Shown here: positions 1-11,470 of the stretch, piece by piece
Position numbering within the stretch: the first letter of the stretch is position 1
Layout: each line of letters starts with the position of its first letter
DNA from: Microcella frigidaquae
GTDB lineage: Bacteria; Actinomycetota; Actinomycetes; Actinomycetales; Microbacteriaceae
DNA length: 64,000 nucleotides
Direction of reading: 5' to 3'
NCBI RefSeq assembly: GCF_014200395.1
Contig: NZ_JACHBS010000001.1
Location: 186,001 to 250,000, forward strand
Notes under the pieces: model-generated
Database searches by the model: none
What the model was told of the DNA's origin: nothing
The model's input: the letters and a program-made list of their open reading frames with translations, nothing else
Program-made: the position numbers and the translations under genes

Positions 1-587
1 TCGACCTCGGGGTGAAGCAGGCCACCCTGCGCCACCTGGCGCAGCGCGGCTTCGAGGTGCACGTGATGCCGCAGTCGGTGACGCTCGCGCAACTGCTCGC
101 GATCGAGCCGGTCGCCGTCTTCTACTCGAACGGCCCCGGCGACCCGGCGGCGAGCGACGCCCACGTCGCTCTGCTGCAGGGGGTGCTGCGCGAGGGGCTG
201 CCGTTCTTCGGCATCTGCTTCGGAAACCAGCTGCTGGGCCGGGCCCTGGGCTTCGGCACGTACAAGCTGCCCTACGGCCACCGCGGCATCAACCAGCCGG
301 TGCTCGACAAGGCGACCGGGCGCATCGAGATCACCGCACACAACCACGGCTTCGCCGTCGATGCTCCGCTGGAGGGCGTCGTCGAGAGCCCGGCCGGTTT
401 CGGTCGCGTGGAGGTCAGCCACATCGGCCTGAACGACCAGGTGGTCGAGGGTTTGCGGGCCCTGGACATCCCCGCCTTCTCGGTGCAGTACCACCCGGAG
501 GCGGCGGCGGGCCCGCACGACTCCACCTCCCTGTTCGACCGCTTCCGCGACCTCGTCGTCGCGACGACCCGGAAGGCCGACGCCTGA
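1..587 (+). CDS. carA: Carbamoyl-phosphate synthase small subunit, C-terminal part (5' end outside window)
   Basis: Glutaminase subunit of carbamoyl-phosphate synthase; it hydrolyses glutamine and passes ammonia to CarB for pyrimidine and arginine synthesis. The visible part is the class I glutamine amidotransferase domain: the nucleophile lies in [12 protein letters not shown] and the catalytic His/Glu pair in [11 protein letters not shown] near the C-terminus. The reading frame is open to base 3, so the N-terminal domain and the start codon lie upstream of the window. Its TGA overlaps the ATG of carB (TGATG at 585-589), implying translational coupling within a pyr operon whose upstream genes are not visible. 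Confidence 0.96.
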   Translation, partial: DLGVKQATLRHLAQRGFEVHVMPQSVTLAQLLAIEPVAVFYSNGPGDPAASDAHVALLQGVLREGLPFFGICFGNQLLGRALGFGTYKLPYGHRGINQPVLDKATGRIEITAHNHGFAVDAPLEGVVESPAGFGRVEVSHIGLNDQVVEGLRALDIPAFSVQYHPEAAAGPHDSTSLFDRFRDLVVATTRKADA

Positions 588-3500
588 TGCCCAAGCGCGA
601 CGACATCCACAGCGTGCTGGTGATCGGCTCGGGCCCGATCGTCATCGGCCAGGCCGCCGAGTTCGACTACTCCGGCACGCAGGCGTGCCGCGTGCTGCGG
701 GCGGAGGGCATCCGGGTGATCCTGGTGAACTCCAACCCGGCCACGATCATGACCGACCCCGATTTCGCCGACGCGACATACATCGAGCCGATCACGCCGG
801 AGGCGATCGAGGCGATCATCGCCAAGGAGAAGCCGGATGCGGTGCTCCCGACCCTCGGCGGTCAGACGGCGCTCAACGCGGCCATCGCGCTGCACGACCG
901 CGGCATTCTCGCGAAGTACGACGTCGAGCTCATCGGGGCCTCCTTCGAGGCGATCCACCGCGCGGAGGACCGCCAGGCGTTCAAGCAGCTCGTCCTCGAC
1001 GCCGGGGCCGACGTGGCCCGCAGCGCGATCGCGCACACGGTCGATGAGGCCCTCGCCTTCGCGGAGGAGCTCGGCTACCCGGTCGTCATCCGCCCCTCGT
1101 TCACGATGGGCGGGCTCGGGTCGGGCTTCGCGCACGACCGCGCGCAGCTGATCCGCATGGTGACCGACGGCCTCCACCAGTCGCCGACGACGGAGGTGCT
1201 GCTCGAGGAGTCGATCCTCGGCTGGAAGGAGTACGAGCTCGAGCTCATGCGCGACCGCGCCGACAACACGGTCGTGGTCTGCTCGATCGAGAACGTCGAC
1301 CCGGTCGGCGTGCACACCGGCGACTCGATCACGGTCGCGCCCGCGCTGACCCTGACCGACCGCGAGTACCAGAACCTTCGCGACATCGGCATCCGCATCA
1401 TCCGCGACGTCGGCGTCGACACCGGCGGCTGCAACGTTCAGTTCGCCGTCGACCCGGCGACCGGCCGCGTCATCGTCATCGAGATGAACCCGCGCGTCTC
1501 GCGCTCGAGCGCCCTCGCCTCGAAGGCCACGGGGTTCCCGATCGCCAAGATCGCCGCGAAGCTCGCCATCGGCTACCGCCTCGACGAGATCCCGAACGAC
1601 ATCACGCGGGTGACCCCGGCGAGCTTCGAGCCGACGCTCGACTACGTCGTCGTGAAGGTGCCCCGCTTCGCCTTCGAGAAGTTCCCGGGCGCCGATGCCG
1701 AGCTGACGACGACGATGAAGAGCGTCGGCGAGGCCATGGCGATCGGCCGCAACTACGCCACCGCTCTGCAGAAGGCCCTGCGCAGCCTCGAGAAGCGCGG
1801 CAGCAGCTTCCACTGGGAGGGCGAGCCGGGCGACAAGGATGCCCTCCTGACGCTCGCCGCCACCCCCACCGACGGCCGCATCGTGACGGTGCAGCAGGCA
1901 CTGCGGGCCGGTGCCACGATCGACGAGCTGTTCGCAGCGACGGGCATCGACCCGTGGTTCCTCGACCAGATCGTGCTGATCAACGAGGTGGCCGATGAGC
2001 TCGCTGCCGCTCCGGAGTTGACGGCCGACGTGATCCGGTACGCGAAGGAGCACGGCTTCAGCGACGCCCAGGTGGCGCAGCTGCGCGGCCTCGACGAGGC
2101 CGCGGTGCGCGCCGCGCGCTGGGCGGCCGGCGTGCGGCCCGTCTTCAAGACGGTCGACACCTGCGCGGGAGAGTTCCCCGCGCTCACCCCGTACCACTAC
2201 TCGAGCTACGACCTCGAGACCGAGGTGGCGCCGAGCGCCGCCCGCAAGGTCGTCATCCTCGGCTCGGGCCCGAATCGCATCGGCCAGGGCATCGAGTTCG
2301 ACTACAGCTGCGTGCACGCGAGCTTCGCTCTCCGCGACGCCGGCTTCGAGACGGTCATGATCAACTGCAACCCCGAGACCGTCTCGACCGACTACGACAC
2401 GAGCGACCGGCTCTACTTCGAGCCGCTCACGCTGGAGGACGTGCTCGAGGTCATCGAGGCCGAACGCGCCTCGGGCGAGCTGGTCGGCGTCATCGTGCAG
2501 CTCGGCGGCCAGACCGCTCTCGGCCTGGCGCACGGCCTCGAGCAGGCCGGCGTCCCCATCTTGGGCACCAGCCCGGGGGCGATCGACCTGGCGGAGGAGC
2601 GCGGCGCGTTCTCCCGCATCCTTCACGAGGCGGGCCTCACCGCGCCGCGCAACGGCACCGCGACCGACGTCGAGAGCGCCATCGCGATCGCCGAGGGCAT
2701 CGGCTACCCGGTGCTCGTGCGGCCCAGTTTCGTGCTCGGCGGGCGCGGCATGGAGATCGTCTACGACAGCCCGAGCCTGGTCGACTACTTCGACCGGGTG
2801 AAGGACCAGGCGATCATCGGGCCCGATCAGCCGCTGCTGGTCGACCGGTTCCTCGACGATGCCGTCGAGATCGACGTGGACGCGCTGTTCGACGGGGACG
2901 AGCTCTACGTCGGCGGCATCATGGAGCACATCGAGGAGGCCGGTGTGCACTCCGGCGACTCGGCGTGCACCCTGCCGCCCGTGACCCTCGGCCGCGACGT
3001 CATCGACCGCGTGCGCGCGGCGACCGAGGCGATCGCCCGCGGCATCGGTGTGCGCGGCCTGCTCAACGTGCAGTTCGCCATCGGCGCGGGCGTGCTCTAC
3101 GTGCTCGAGGCCAACCCGCGCGCCTCCCGCACCGTGCCCTTCGTCTCGAAGGCGCTCGGCATCCCGCTCGCCAAGGCGGCATCGCTCGTCATGACCGGGC
3201 GCACGATCCGCGAACTCGTCGGGGAGGGGTTGCTGCCCGCGCGCGACGGCTCGACGGTGCCGCTCGATGCGCCGGTCGCGGTCAAGGAGGCGGTACTGCC
3301 GTTCAAGCGCTTCCGCACGCGCGAGGGCGTCATCGTCGACTCGGTGCTCGGCCCTGAGATGCGCTCCACGGGCGAGGTGATGGGCATCGATCGCGACTTC
3401 CCCCGCGCGTTCGCGAAGAGCCAGCAGGCGGCCTACGGCGGGCTGCCGACCGAGGGCGTCGTCTTCATCTCGGTCGCCGATCGCGACAAGCGTGCCGTCG

Positions 3501-3871
3501 TGCTGCCCGCGCTCCGGCTGCGCCAGCTCGGCTTCGAGCTGTGGGCGACCGAGGGCACCAACGAGGTGCTCGCCCGGCACGGCATCGAGGCCCGCGTGGT
3601 CCGCAAGCACAGCGGCGCGAGCGACGGCGAGCCGAGCATCGTCGACCTCATCAACGCGGGCGAGGTGGACATCGTCATCAACACCCCGTCGGGCCGCTCC
3701 GCGCGCGCCGACGGCATCGAGATCCGCACGGCCACCGTCGCGGCCGACAAACCGCTGATGACGACGATGGCGACGGTCGGTGCAACCGTCGCCTCCATGG
3801 AGTCGCAGTCCGGCACCGTGACGGTGACCAGTCTGCAGGACTACGCGATCGCCCGGGCGGGCGGCGCATGA
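587..3871 (+). CDS. carB: Carbamoyl-phosphate synthase large subunit
   Basis: Synthetase subunit, 1094 aa, normal for the family. It makes carbamoyl phosphate from bicarbonate, two ATP and CarA-derived ammonia. Two homologous halves are visible: each starts with a Rossmann-like segment ([19 protein letters not shown] near residue 12; [19 protein letters not shown] near 560) and contains an ATP-grasp domain ([29 protein letters not shown]). The C-terminal ~140 residues are the MGS-like allosteric domain ([18 protein letters not shown]). It overlaps carA by 1 nt and pyrF by 4 nt, so the three genes are probably translated from one transcript. Confidence 0.98.
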   Translation: MPKRDDIHSVLVIGSGPIVIGQAAEFDYSGTQACRVLRAEGIRVILVNSNPATIMTDPDFADATYIEPITPEAIEAIIAKEKPDAVLPTLGGQTALNAAIALHDRGILAKYDVELIGASFEAIHRAEDRQAFKQLVLDAGADVARSAIAHTVDEALAFAEELGYPVVIRPSFTMGGLGSGFAHDRAQLIRMVTDGLHQSPTTEVLLEESILGWKEYELELMRDRADNTVVVCSIENVDPVGVHTGDSITVAPALTLTDREYQNLRDIGIRIIRDVGVDTGGCNVQFAVDPATGRVIVIEMNPRVSRSSALASKATGFPIAKIAAKLAIGYRLDEIPNDITRVTPASFEPTLDYVVVKVPRFAFEKFPGADAELTTTMKSVGEAMAIGRNYATALQKALRSLEKRGSSFHWEGEPGDKDALLTLAATPTDGRIVTVQQALRAGATIDELFAATGIDPWFLDQIVLINEVADELAAAPELTADVIRYAKEHGFSDAQVAQLRGLDEAAVRAARWAAGVRPVFKTVDTCAGEFPALTPYHYSSYDLETEVAPSAARKVVILGSGPNRIGQGIEFDYSCVHASFALRDAGFETVMINCNPETVSTDYDTSDRLYFEPLTLEDVLEVIEAERASGELVGVIVQLGGQTALGLAHGLEQAGVPILGTSPGAIDLAEERGAFSRILHEAGLTAPRNGTATDVESAIAIAEGIGYPVLVRPSFVLGGRGMEIVYDSPSLVDYFDRVKDQAIIGPDQPLLVDRFLDDAVEIDVDALFDGDELYVGGIMEHIEEAGVHSGDSACTLPPVTLGRDVIDRVRAATEAIARGIGVRGLLNVQFAIGAGVLYVLEANPRASRTVPFVSKALGIPLAKAASLVMTGRTIRELVGEGLLPARDGSTVPLDAPVAVKEAVLPFKRFRTREGVIVDSVLGPEMRSTGEVMGIDRDFPRAFAKSQQAAYGGLPTEGVVFISVADRDKRAVVLPALRLRQLGFELWATEGTNEVLARHGIEARVVRKHSGASDGEPSIVDLINAGEVDIVINTPSGRSARADGIEIRTATVAADKPLMTTMATVGATVASMESQSGTVTVTSLQDYAIARAGGA

Positions 3872-4701
3872 CCGGTTTCGGCGAGCGCCTGCGCGCGGTG
3901 ACGGATGCCCATGGCCGGCTGTGCCTCGGCATCGACCCGCACGCCGAGCTGCTGCGGCAGTGGGGGCTGGGCGACGACGCGGCGGGCGCGCGCGCCTTCG
4001 CGTTGCGCGCACTCGCGGCCGCCCGCGGCCGGGTCGGCATCGTGAAGCCGCAGGCCGCGTTCTTCGAGCGGTTCGGCGCCGCCGGCTACGCGGTGCTCGA
4101 GGAGATCATCGGCACCGCGCGCGCCGACGGCTTCCTCGTGATCGCCGACGTGAAGCGCGGGGACATCGGATCGACGGCCGCGGCCTACGGACAGGCCTGG
4201 CTCGCCCCGGGCTCGCCGCTCGAAGCCGACGCCATGACCGCGGTCGCCTACCAGGGGCTGGGGTCGCTCGACCCGGTGATCGAGCTCGCCGAGGCGCACG
4301 GCAAGGGCGTCTTCGTGCTCACCGCGACCTCGAACCCCGAAGGTCGGGGACTCCAGCAGTCGGTCAGCGGCTCCGGGCGCTCGGTTGCGGGCCAGCTGGC
4401 CCGCGACGTCGCCGTCCGCAACGCCGGCGCGACCGGCTGGGGTGCTCTCGGGGTCGTGATCGGTGCCACCGAGCCGATCACGGCGAGCGGAATCGATCCC
4501 GTGCTGCTGCAGCACACGCCTGTGCTCGGCCCCGGTTTCGGCTACCAGGGAACCCGGCTCGGCACCCTGCGCGACGTCTACGGCGTGGCCGCCGCCTCGG
4601 TCATCCCCACCGTCACCCGCAGCGTGCTGAGCGCCGGCCCCGACGGGCTCGAGGCGGCTCTCGACGCGCACCGCGCCGAGCTGGAGCAGGGCGCGTCGTG
4701 A
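3868..4701 (+). CDS. pyrF: Orotidine 5'-phosphate decarboxylase (actinobacterial long type)
   Basis: Last step of UMP synthesis: OMP to UMP plus CO2. The protein is 277 aa, longer than the ~230 aa E. coli enzyme and typical of the second PyrF family found in actinobacteria. The active-site motif [10 protein letters not shown] carries the paired Asp/Lys residues; LCLGIDPH at the N-terminus is the substrate-binding strand. The ATG overlaps the carB stop (ATGA), which fixes the start; the stop overlaps the GTG of the next gene. Confidence 0.96.
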   Translation: MTGFGERLRAVTDAHGRLCLGIDPHAELLRQWGLGDDAAGARAFALRALAAARGRVGIVKPQAAFFERFGAAGYAVLEEIIGTARADGFLVIADVKRGDIGSTAAAYGQAWLAPGSPLEADAMTAVAYQGLGSLDPVIELAEAHGKGVFVLTATSNPEGRGLQQSVSGSGRSVAGQLARDVAVRNAGATGWGALGVVIGATEPITASGIDPVLLQHTPVLGPGFGYQGTRLGTLRDVYGVAAASVIPTVTRSVLSAGPDGLEAALDAHRAELEQGAS

Positions 4702-5624
4702 CCGGAGGCATGCCCGAGGTCGATCGCGCCGCCGCCTCGCGCGCGGCGGTCGCCGCTCGTCGCGCGCGTGCCGCGGTCAAATCGGCTGTCGCGGCGGGGG
4801 AGCGGACCGCGCTCGACGTCGCGGAGACCGCGTGGCGCGACCCCGCCAGCGCGGAATCGGGCCTGCGTGTGCCCGAGCTGCTCGGCTCGCTCCGCGGCCT
4901 CGGCCCCGCGCGGGTGGCCGAGGTGCTCACCCTGCTCGGCATCGCGCCCGGCAAGCGGGTCGGGGGTCTCGGCCGGCACCAGCGCGCGCGGCTGCGCGAA
5001 TGGCTGCGGGCTCGGGAGGAGACCCCCGGTCGTGGCCGGCTCGTCGTGCTTGCCGGCCCCACCGCGGTCGGCAAGGGCACGGTTGCGGGCTATATCCGCG
5101 CGCATCACCCCGACGTCCTCCTGAGCGTCTCCGCGACCACGCGGGCGCCCCGCCCGGGCGAGGTCGACGGTGTGCACTACTACTTCCTCGACGACGCGGG
5201 CTTCGACGACCTCATCGCCCGCGACGAGCTGCTCGAATGGGCGCAGGTGCACAGCGCCGCGCGGTACGGCACGCCGCGGCCGCCCGTCGAGGCGGCGCTC
5301 GCATCCGGCCGCAGCGTTCTGCTCGAGATCGATCTGCAGGGGGCGCGCCAGGTGCGCGCCGCGATGCCGGATGCGGTGCTCGTGTTCCTGCTGCCGCCCA
5401 GCTGGGAGGAGCTCGTGCGGCGCCTCATCGGCCGCGGCACGGAGACCCCCGAGGAGCAGGCACGTCGCCTCGAGACCGCGCGGGTCGAGCTGGCCGCCCA
5501 GGACGAGTTCGACGAGCTCGTCGTCAACGACGATGTCTCGCGCGCGGCGCAGGAGGTCGTAGACTTGCTGGCAGTGCCCAGCGGCGGAGCGCGGCCGTCC
5601 GGGCGCGCCGGCTCGGCGCGCTAG
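4698..5624 (+). CDS. gmk: Fusion of mIHF-like DNA-binding domain and guanylate kinase
   Basis: 308 aa, about 100 residues longer than a normal guanylate kinase. Residues ~112-295 are Gmk (GMP + ATP to GDP + ADP): P-loop GPTAVGKGT at 120-128, then [19 protein letters not shown] for GMP binding. Residues ~9-104 resemble actinobacterial integration host factor: basic helix [17 protein letters not shown], helix-two-turn-helix [17 protein letters not shown] and the terminal [15 protein letters not shown]. In mycobacteria mihF and gmk are separate adjacent genes; here there is no stop or start between them. GTG 4698 overlaps the pyrF stop, with AGCAGG 7 nt upstream; an alternative ATG at 4710 would have no usable ribosome binding site and would still include the whole mIHF domain. 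Confidence 0.92.
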   Translation: MTGGMPEVDRAAASRAAVAARRARAAVKSAVAAGERTALDVAETAWRDPASAESGLRVPELLGSLRGLGPARVAEVLTLLGIAPGKRVGGLGRHQRARLREWLRAREETPGRGRLVVLAGPTAVGKGTVAGYIRAHHPDVLLSVSATTRAPRPGEVDGVHYYFLDDAGFDDLIARDELLEWAQVHSAARYGTPRPPVEAALASGRSVLLEIDLQGARQVRAAMPDAVLVFLLPPSWEELVRRLIGRGTETPEEQARRLETARVELAAQDEFDELVVNDDVSRAAQEVVDLLAVPSGGARPSGRAGSAR

Positions 5625-5662
5625 ACCACAGCGCTAGTGACCACAGCGCCAGTGACCACACC
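5624..5662 (+). repeat. 15-bp tandem repeat, 2.5 copies, between gmk and rpoZ
   Basis: GACCACAGCGCTAGT (5624-5638) is followed directly by GACCACAGCGCCAGT (5639-5653; 14 of 15 identical) and a partial GACCACACC (5654-5662). It begins on the last base of the gmk stop codon and lies 40 nt upstream of the rpoZ start. No hairpin or clear -10 was seen in it. Function unknown. Confidence 0.8.
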
Positions 5663-5702
5663 CCGCGGTGACCGCGGCGCACCGAACGAGAGCGAGACAC
5701 CC

Positions 5703-5960
5703 ATGGCCGACAAGAACTCGGGCATCATCGAGCCCCCCATCGACGAGCTGCTGTCGAAGGTCGACTCGAAGTACCAGCTGGTCATCTTCGCGTCGAAGCG
5801 CGCCCGCCAGATCAACGACTACTACGCCGACCTGCACGAGGGCAGCCTGTTCGACAACGTCGGCCCGCTCGTCGACTCGACCGTCGACGACAAGCCGCTC
5901 TCGGTCGCGCTGCACGAGATCAACGAGAACAAGCTCGTCCTCACCAAGATCACGGACTAG
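5703..5960 (+). CDS. rpoZ: DNA-directed RNA polymerase omega subunit
   Basis: Small RNA polymerase subunit that helps fold and recruit beta'. The chosen ATG gives 85 aa ([12 protein letters not shown]...), the usual actinobacterial length, with the conserved [20 protein letters not shown] segment. An in-frame ATG at 5637 would add 22 non-conserved residues encoded by the tandem repeat region, and was rejected. The neighbours gmk upstream and coaBC 9 bp downstream are the conserved actinobacterial order. Confidence 0.95.
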   Translation: MADKNSGIIEPPIDELLSKVDSKYQLVIFASKRARQINDYYADLHEGSLFDNVGPLVDSTVDDKPLSVALHEINENKLVLTKITD

Positions 5961-5969
5961 GCCCGCGCC

Positions 5970-7181
5970 ATGACCCGCTCGGCACCGGCCTCGCCGGAGC
6001 GCCTCACGGTCGTGCTGGGCATCACCGGCGGCATCGCCGCCTACAAGGCCGTCGGCGTGGCGCGCGGATTCGTGCGCGCCGGCCATGACGTGCACGTCGT
6101 CGCGACCGAGGGGGCGCTGCGCTTCGTCGGTCGTCCGACACTCGAGGCGATCAGCCGCAATCCGGTGCACACCGACCTCTACGAGGGGGTGGCCGAGGTG
6201 CGGCACGTCGCCCTCGGTCAGCGGGCCGACCTCATCGTCATCGCGCCGGCGACCGCCCACACGATCGCCTCGCTGGCCGCGGGGCTCGCCGGCGATCTCC
6301 TCGGGACGACCGTGCTCGCCAGCTCCGCGCCCCTCGTCATCGCACCGGCGATGCACACCGAGATGTGGGAGCACCCGGCGACCCAGGCGAACATCGCGAC
6401 GCTGCGTGCTCGGGGTGTCACCATCGTCGGCCCCGAGGCGGGAGCCCTGACCGGCACCGACGTCGGTCCCGGGCGGATGAGCGAGCCGGAGGAGATCGTC
6501 GCGCGCGCGCTCGACGTCGTCGGCCCGCACGACCTGGTCGGGCGCCGCATCGTGATCTCGGCGGGCGGCACGCGCGAGCCGCTCGACCCCGTGCGCTACC
6601 TCGGCAATCGTTCGAGCGGCCGCCAGGGGGTCTCCCTCGCCGCCGCGGCCCGTGCGCGCGGGGCGGCCGTGACCCTTGTCGGCGCCCACCTCGAAGTGCC
6701 CGCGCCCTCGGGTGTCGATCTCATCGCCGTCGCGACGGCCGCCGAGCTCGAGACCGCCATGGCCGCCCAGTCGGCGACCGCGGACACCGTCATCATGGCG
6801 GCGGCCGTCGCCGACTTCCGGCCCGCGGCCGTCGCCGAGGGCAAGATCAAGAAGGGCGACGACGGCGCCGGTCTGGTACTGGAGCTCGAGCGCACCCCCG
6901 ACATCCTCGTGGGGCTCGCCGCCGTCCGGCGCCCGGGTCAGCGCATCGTCGGCTTCGCCGCCGAGACCGAGACGGATGACGACGCGCTGCTGCGCGTCGC
7001 CGCCGCCAAGGCGCAGCGGAAGGGCGTCGACCTCCTCGTCGTGAACCGCGTCGGCTGGAGCGAGGGCTTCGGCAGCCCGACGAATGCCGTCATGGTGCTC
7101 GATGGCGCCGGTACTGTGGTTGCGCGGGCCGAGGGCGACAAGCTGTCGGTCGCGCACCGTATCCTCGACCTCCTCGCCTGA
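5970..7181 (+). CDS. coaBC: Bifunctional phosphopantothenoylcysteine decarboxylase / phosphopantothenate-cysteine ligase
   Basis: Two consecutive steps of coenzyme A synthesis on one 403-aa chain. The N-terminal ~185 residues are the FMN-dependent decarboxylase (CoaC): GITGGIAAYKAVGVARGF nucleotide loop and the PATAHT motif, a form of the PASANT signature. The C-terminal half is the CTP-dependent ligase (CoaB): VISAGGTREPLDPVRYLGN, SSGRQG and the lysine-rich EGKIKKG strand. It starts 9 bp after rpoZ and is probably in the same operon. coaE, the last CoA gene, lies separately at 49557. Confidence 0.96.
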   Translation: MTRSAPASPERLTVVLGITGGIAAYKAVGVARGFVRAGHDVHVVATEGALRFVGRPTLEAISRNPVHTDLYEGVAEVRHVALGQRADLIVIAPATAHTIASLAAGLAGDLLGTTVLASSAPLVIAPAMHTEMWEHPATQANIATLRARGVTIVGPEAGALTGTDVGPGRMSEPEEIVARALDVVGPHDLVGRRIVISAGGTREPLDPVRYLGNRSSGRQGVSLAAAARARGAAVTLVGAHLEVPAPSGVDLIAVATAAELETAMAAQSATADTVIMAAAVADFRPAAVAEGKIKKGDDGAGLVLELERTPDILVGLAAVRRPGQRIVGFAAETETDDDALLRVAAAKAQRKGVDLLVVNRVGWSEGFGSPTNAVMVLDGAGTVVARAEGDKLSVAHRILDLLA

Positions 7182-7206
7182 CCACCGCCCGCCACCGCCC
7201 GCCACC
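7182..7206 (+). repeat. 10-bp tandem repeat, 2.5 copies, between coaBC and metK
   Basis: Two exact copies of CCACCGCCCG (7182-7191, 7192-7201) and a partial CCACC. It starts directly after the coaBC stop. The rest of the 89-bp gap is C-rich; no recognisable SAM riboswitch fold is visible and the gap is short for one. Confidence 0.8.
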
Positions 7207-7270
7207 TCGCGCCGCGGGGCGCCATTCGCCCCCGCGACGCCACTGACGACGACAGGACACCCCCACACCG

Positions 7271-8464
<1,194 letters not shown>

Positions 8465-8466
8465 CC

Positions 8467-10497
8467 GTGTTCGAGCGGGCCATTGCACGGGTCCTGCTCG
8501 ACTCGCCCCTGCCGCAGCTCGACCGGCTCTTCGACTATCGGATCCCCGCGCAGTGGGTCGCCGACGCGCGTCCCGGCGTGCGGGTGCTGGTCCCCCTGCG
8601 CTCCGCCGGCCGCCAGGCGCGCGGCTGGATCGTCGAGGTCGTCGCCGAGGGCGACGAGGGCTACGACGGCGTGCTCAGCGAGCTCGATGAGGTCGTCTCG
8701 CCCGTGCCGGTGCTCGACCCGGCGGTGTGGCGGCTGATCCGCCGCGCCGCCGACCGCGCGGCCGGGGTGGCCAGCGACCTCGTGCGCCTGGCGGTCCCGC
8801 CCCGGCAGGTGCGGGTGGAGAAGAGCTGGGCGGCCCACCGGGCCGAGAGCGTCCCTCCGCGGGTGCCCGCTCCCGCCGTGCCCAGCATCCGCGGGTACCC
8901 GTCCGCTGCCCTGCGGCCCCTACTCGAGTCCCTCGGGGAGCCCGGCCTCGCGCCCGCCCGCGTCGCCCTCACGGGCATCCCCGCGCCCGCCGAGCTCGCC
9001 CCCGGCGTGTGGGGGCCGACGGCGCTGCGCACCCTCGCCGAGCTCGCTGCCGCCACTCTGGCGGCTGGGCGGAGCGCGATCGTCAGCGCCCCCGACTACC
9101 GCGACCTCGACCACCTCGCGGCCGCTCTCGGCCCGCTCGTGGCTGCCGAGGCGGTCGTGCGCCTCGATGCCAGCCAGCCGGCGGCCGCCCGCTACCGCGC
9201 CTTCCTCCGAACGCTCGAGGGCGAGCCGGTCATCATCATCGGCAACCGGGCGGCGCTGCTCGCGCCCGCCCCGCTGCTCGGGCTCATCGCGGTCTGGGAT
9301 GACGGGGACGGCCTGCACGCCGAGCCGCACGCGCCCGGCATCCACAGCCGCGACCTCGCCCTGCTGCGGCAGGAGCAGAGCGGCTGCGCGCTCGTGCTCG
9401 CCGCCCACGCCCGCAGCACCGACACGCAGCGGCTCCTCGAGCTGGGCTGGCTCACGGCGCTCGAGCCCGCCGGTCGGTGGCGGCGGCGCATCACCCCGAC
9501 CGCGCAGCAGACGGGCGGCCAGCAGGCCCCGGCCCGCATCCCCTCGACCGCGTGGCGCACGGTCTCCGATGCGCTCGGCCGCGGACCGGTGCTCGTGCAG
9601 GTGGCACGGCCCGGTCACACGCCGGGACTCGCCTGCACCCGCTGCGGCGAGACGGCCCGCTGCACGGCCTGCCGGGGCCCGCTGGCCATCGCGCGCAGCG
9701 GGGGAGCCCCCGGGTGCCGCTGGTGCGGCGCGCTCGCGGTCGGCTGGCGCTGCGCGACGTGCGAGGGAGACCGCTGGCGACCTGTCGGCCGTGGCTCGAC
9801 CCGCACGGCCGACGAGCTGGGCCGGGCCTTCCCCGGCGCGCGCGTGGTCGTCTCCGACGGCGAGACCCCGCTGCAGGAGGCCCCGGGCGGTCGGACGCTC
9901 GTGGTCGCCACGCGGGGCGCCGAACCCGTCGTCCCGGGCGGCTACCGCGCCGTTCTGCTCCTCGATGGCGAGGGGATGCTCGCCCGCGAGAGCCTCCGGG
10001 TCGTCGAGGACTGCGTGCGCTGGTGGTCGAACGCCGCCGCCCTCGCCGCGCCCGACGCCCCGGTGCTGCTGGTCGGCGTCGGCGGGCCGGTCGCCACCGC
10101 ACTCGCCACCGGGCACCCCGAGACGATCGCCGCCGCCGAGCTCGCCGACCGTCGGCAGCTGCGTTTTCCACCCGCGGTGCGGGTCGCCGCCGTCGCGGGG
10201 GAGCCGAGCGCCGTGCAGCGCGCCCTCGCCGCGCTCGACGAGCTGGACGGGGTCGACGTGCTCGGCCCGATCGAGCTCGAGGCGGGCCGGGTGCGGGCGA
10301 TCGTCCGTTTCGACTACGCGCGCGGGTCCGAGGTCGCGACGCTGCTCAAGGCCGAGCTCGTCCGCGGCGCCACGGCCCGCGCGCCGCGCCTCCCGGGGTC
10401 GCCGCCGCGCCGCCGGGTGCCCGCACTGCGGGTCCGGCTCGACGACTCCGAGCCCTTCGACGACCCGGGTGGGCGCGGCGTCACGACGGCCGGGTGA
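8467..10497 (+). CDS. priA: PriA-like primosomal protein N', helicase motifs degenerate
   Basis: Member of the PriA replication-restart family, 676 aa, GTG start 2 bp after metK. The N-terminal 3'-DNA-binding domain is recognisable (FDYRIP, GVRVLVPL). The eight-cysteine zinc module is intact around residues 391-433 (CTRCGETARCTAC, CRWCG, CATCEG). The ATPase is not: the place of Walker A reads LAPGVWGPTALRTLAEL instead of GxTGSGKT, and the DEEH box reads VWDDGDGLH. Actinobacterial PriA proteins are known to lack helicase residues, so this is a family trait rather than a local pseudogene; the frame is intact. The likely role is DNA or partner binding without unwinding. Confidence 0.88.
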   Translation: MFERAIARVLLDSPLPQLDRLFDYRIPAQWVADARPGVRVLVPLRSAGRQARGWIVEVVAEGDEGYDGVLSELDEVVSPVPVLDPAVWRLIRRAADRAAGVASDLVRLAVPPRQVRVEKSWAAHRAESVPPRVPAPAVPSIRGYPSAALRPLLESLGEPGLAPARVALTGIPAPAELAPGVWGPTALRTLAELAAATLAAGRSAIVSAPDYRDLDHLAAALGPLVAAEAVVRLDASQPAAARYRAFLRTLEGEPVIIIGNRAALLAPAPLLGLIAVWDDGDGLHAEPHAPGIHSRDLALLRQEQSGCALVLAAHARSTDTQRLLELGWLTALEPAGRWRRRITPTAQQTGGQQAPARIPSTAWRTVSDALGRGPVLVQVARPGHTPGLACTRCGETARCTACRGPLAIARSGGAPGCRWCGALAVGWRCATCEGDRWRPVGRGSTRTADELGRAFPGARVVVSDGETPLQEAPGGRTLVVATRGAEPVVPGGYRAVLLLDGEGMLARESLRVVEDCVRWWSNAAALAAPDAPVLLVGVGGPVATALATGHPETIAAAELADRRQLRFPPAVRVAAVAGEPSAVQRALAALDELDGVDVLGPIELEAGRVRAIVRFDYARGSEVATLLKAELVRGATARAPRLPGSPPRRRVPALRVRLDDSEPFDDPGGRGVTTAG

Positions 10498-10531
10498 CTC
10501 GGCGGCGCGCCGAGGGGGAGCGGGCATCCGG

Positions 10532-10543
10532 TTGAATGGAGCC
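10532..10543 (+). promoter_or_regulatory. Leaderless-type promoter of fmt
   Basis: TTGAAT at 10532-10537 followed by 6 nt and the GTG of fmt. The same spacing is seen at nine other genes in the window. Second base T instead of the usual A makes this one of the weaker matches. Confidence 0.5.
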
Positions 10544-11470
10544 GTGATCCCTCTGCGCCTGGTGATGGCCGGCAGTCCTGCCGCCGCCGTGCCGACCCTG
10601 ACCGCGCTCGCGGCGGGCCCGCACACGATCGAGCGCGTCATCACCCGGCCGCCGACTCCCCAGGGTCGCCGCCGCACCCTCACACCCACGCCGGTCGCCG
10701 ATGAGGCGGCCCGCCTGGGAATCCCGGTGCTCGAGGCGCGGCGTCTCGACGAGATCGAAGCCGATCTCCAGGCGCTTCCGGTCGACCTCGGCGTCATCGT
10801 CGCCTACGGCGCCCTGGTCCGTGAGCCGCTGCTGAGCTGGCCGCGCCTCGGCTGGATCAACCTGCACTTCTCGTTGCTGCCGCGCTGGCGCGGGGCGGCG
10901 CCGGTGCAGCACGCGGTGATCGCCGGCGACGCCGAGACGGGCGCCACGGTCTTCCAGCTCACGGCGGGCCTCGACGAGGGCGACTGGTACGCGCGCCTCA
11001 CGACCCCGATCGGCGCCCACCGCACGGCGGGCTCGCTGCTCGACGAACTGAGTCGCTCCGGCGCCGACCTCGTGCGCCAGGTCGTCGATGACCTGGCCGC
11101 CGGCACCGCCGTCCCTCACCCCCAGGAGGGCACGCCGACCGCGGCGCCCAAGCTGCATCGCGAGGATGCGGCGCTGCGCTTCACCGAGCCCGCCGACGCC
11201 GTGCACGCGCGGCTCCGCGGGGTGACTCCGGAGCCGGGCGCCTTCTGCCACTGGGGCGAGCAGACGCTGAAGATCCACGAGGCGACGATCGCGCGGGATG
11301 CTCCCGCCCTGCCGCCCGGAGCGCTCCGCCGCGACGGCACCCGTGTGCTGGTCGGCACCGCCACCCAGCCCCTCGAGCTGCTCCGCGTGCAGCCGGCCGG
11401 CAAGCAGGCGATGCCCGCCGCCGACTGGGCGCGGGGCTGGCCCGCGGGCGCGCCGACGGAGCTCGCGTGA
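10544..11470 (+). CDS. fmt: Methionyl-tRNA formyltransferase
   Basis: Formylates initiator Met-tRNA using 10-formyl-tetrahydrofolate. 308 aa. The N-terminal formyltransferase domain shows MAGSPAAAVPTL and the catalytic region WINLHFSLLPRWRGAAPVQ (Asn, His); the C-terminal OB-like domain starts around residue 205. GTG 10544 (VIPLRLVMAGS) is chosen because it sits 6 nt after a -10 box and gives the family's N-terminus. The stop overlaps the GTG of rsmB (GTGA at 11467-11470). Confidence 0.95.
   Translation: MIPLRLVMAGSPAAAVPTLTALAAGPHTIERVITRPPTPQGRRRTLTPTPVADEAARLGIPVLEARRLDEIEADLQALPVDLGVIVAYGALVREPLLSWPRLGWINLHFSLLPRWRGAAPVQHAVIAGDAETGATVFQLTAGLDEGDWYARLTTPIGAHRTAGSLLDELSRSGADLVRQVVDDLAAGTAVPHPQEGTPTAAPKLHREDAALRFTEPADAVHARLRGVTPEPGAFCHWGEQTLKIHEATIARDAPALPPGALRRDGTRVLVGTATQPLELLRVQPAGKQAMPAADWARGWPAGAPTELA

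Noticed and set aside
272..4012. Very long open frame (1246 codons) on the minus strand opposite carA-carB
   Set aside because: A GC-rich shadow of carB. The translation is Arg/Asp/Ala-rich low-complexity with no domain motif, while the plus strand encodes a full conserved enzyme.
7182..7270. SAM riboswitch upstream of metK
   Set aside because: The 89-bp gap is C-rich repeat sequence without the conserved core of any SAM riboswitch class that I can recognise.
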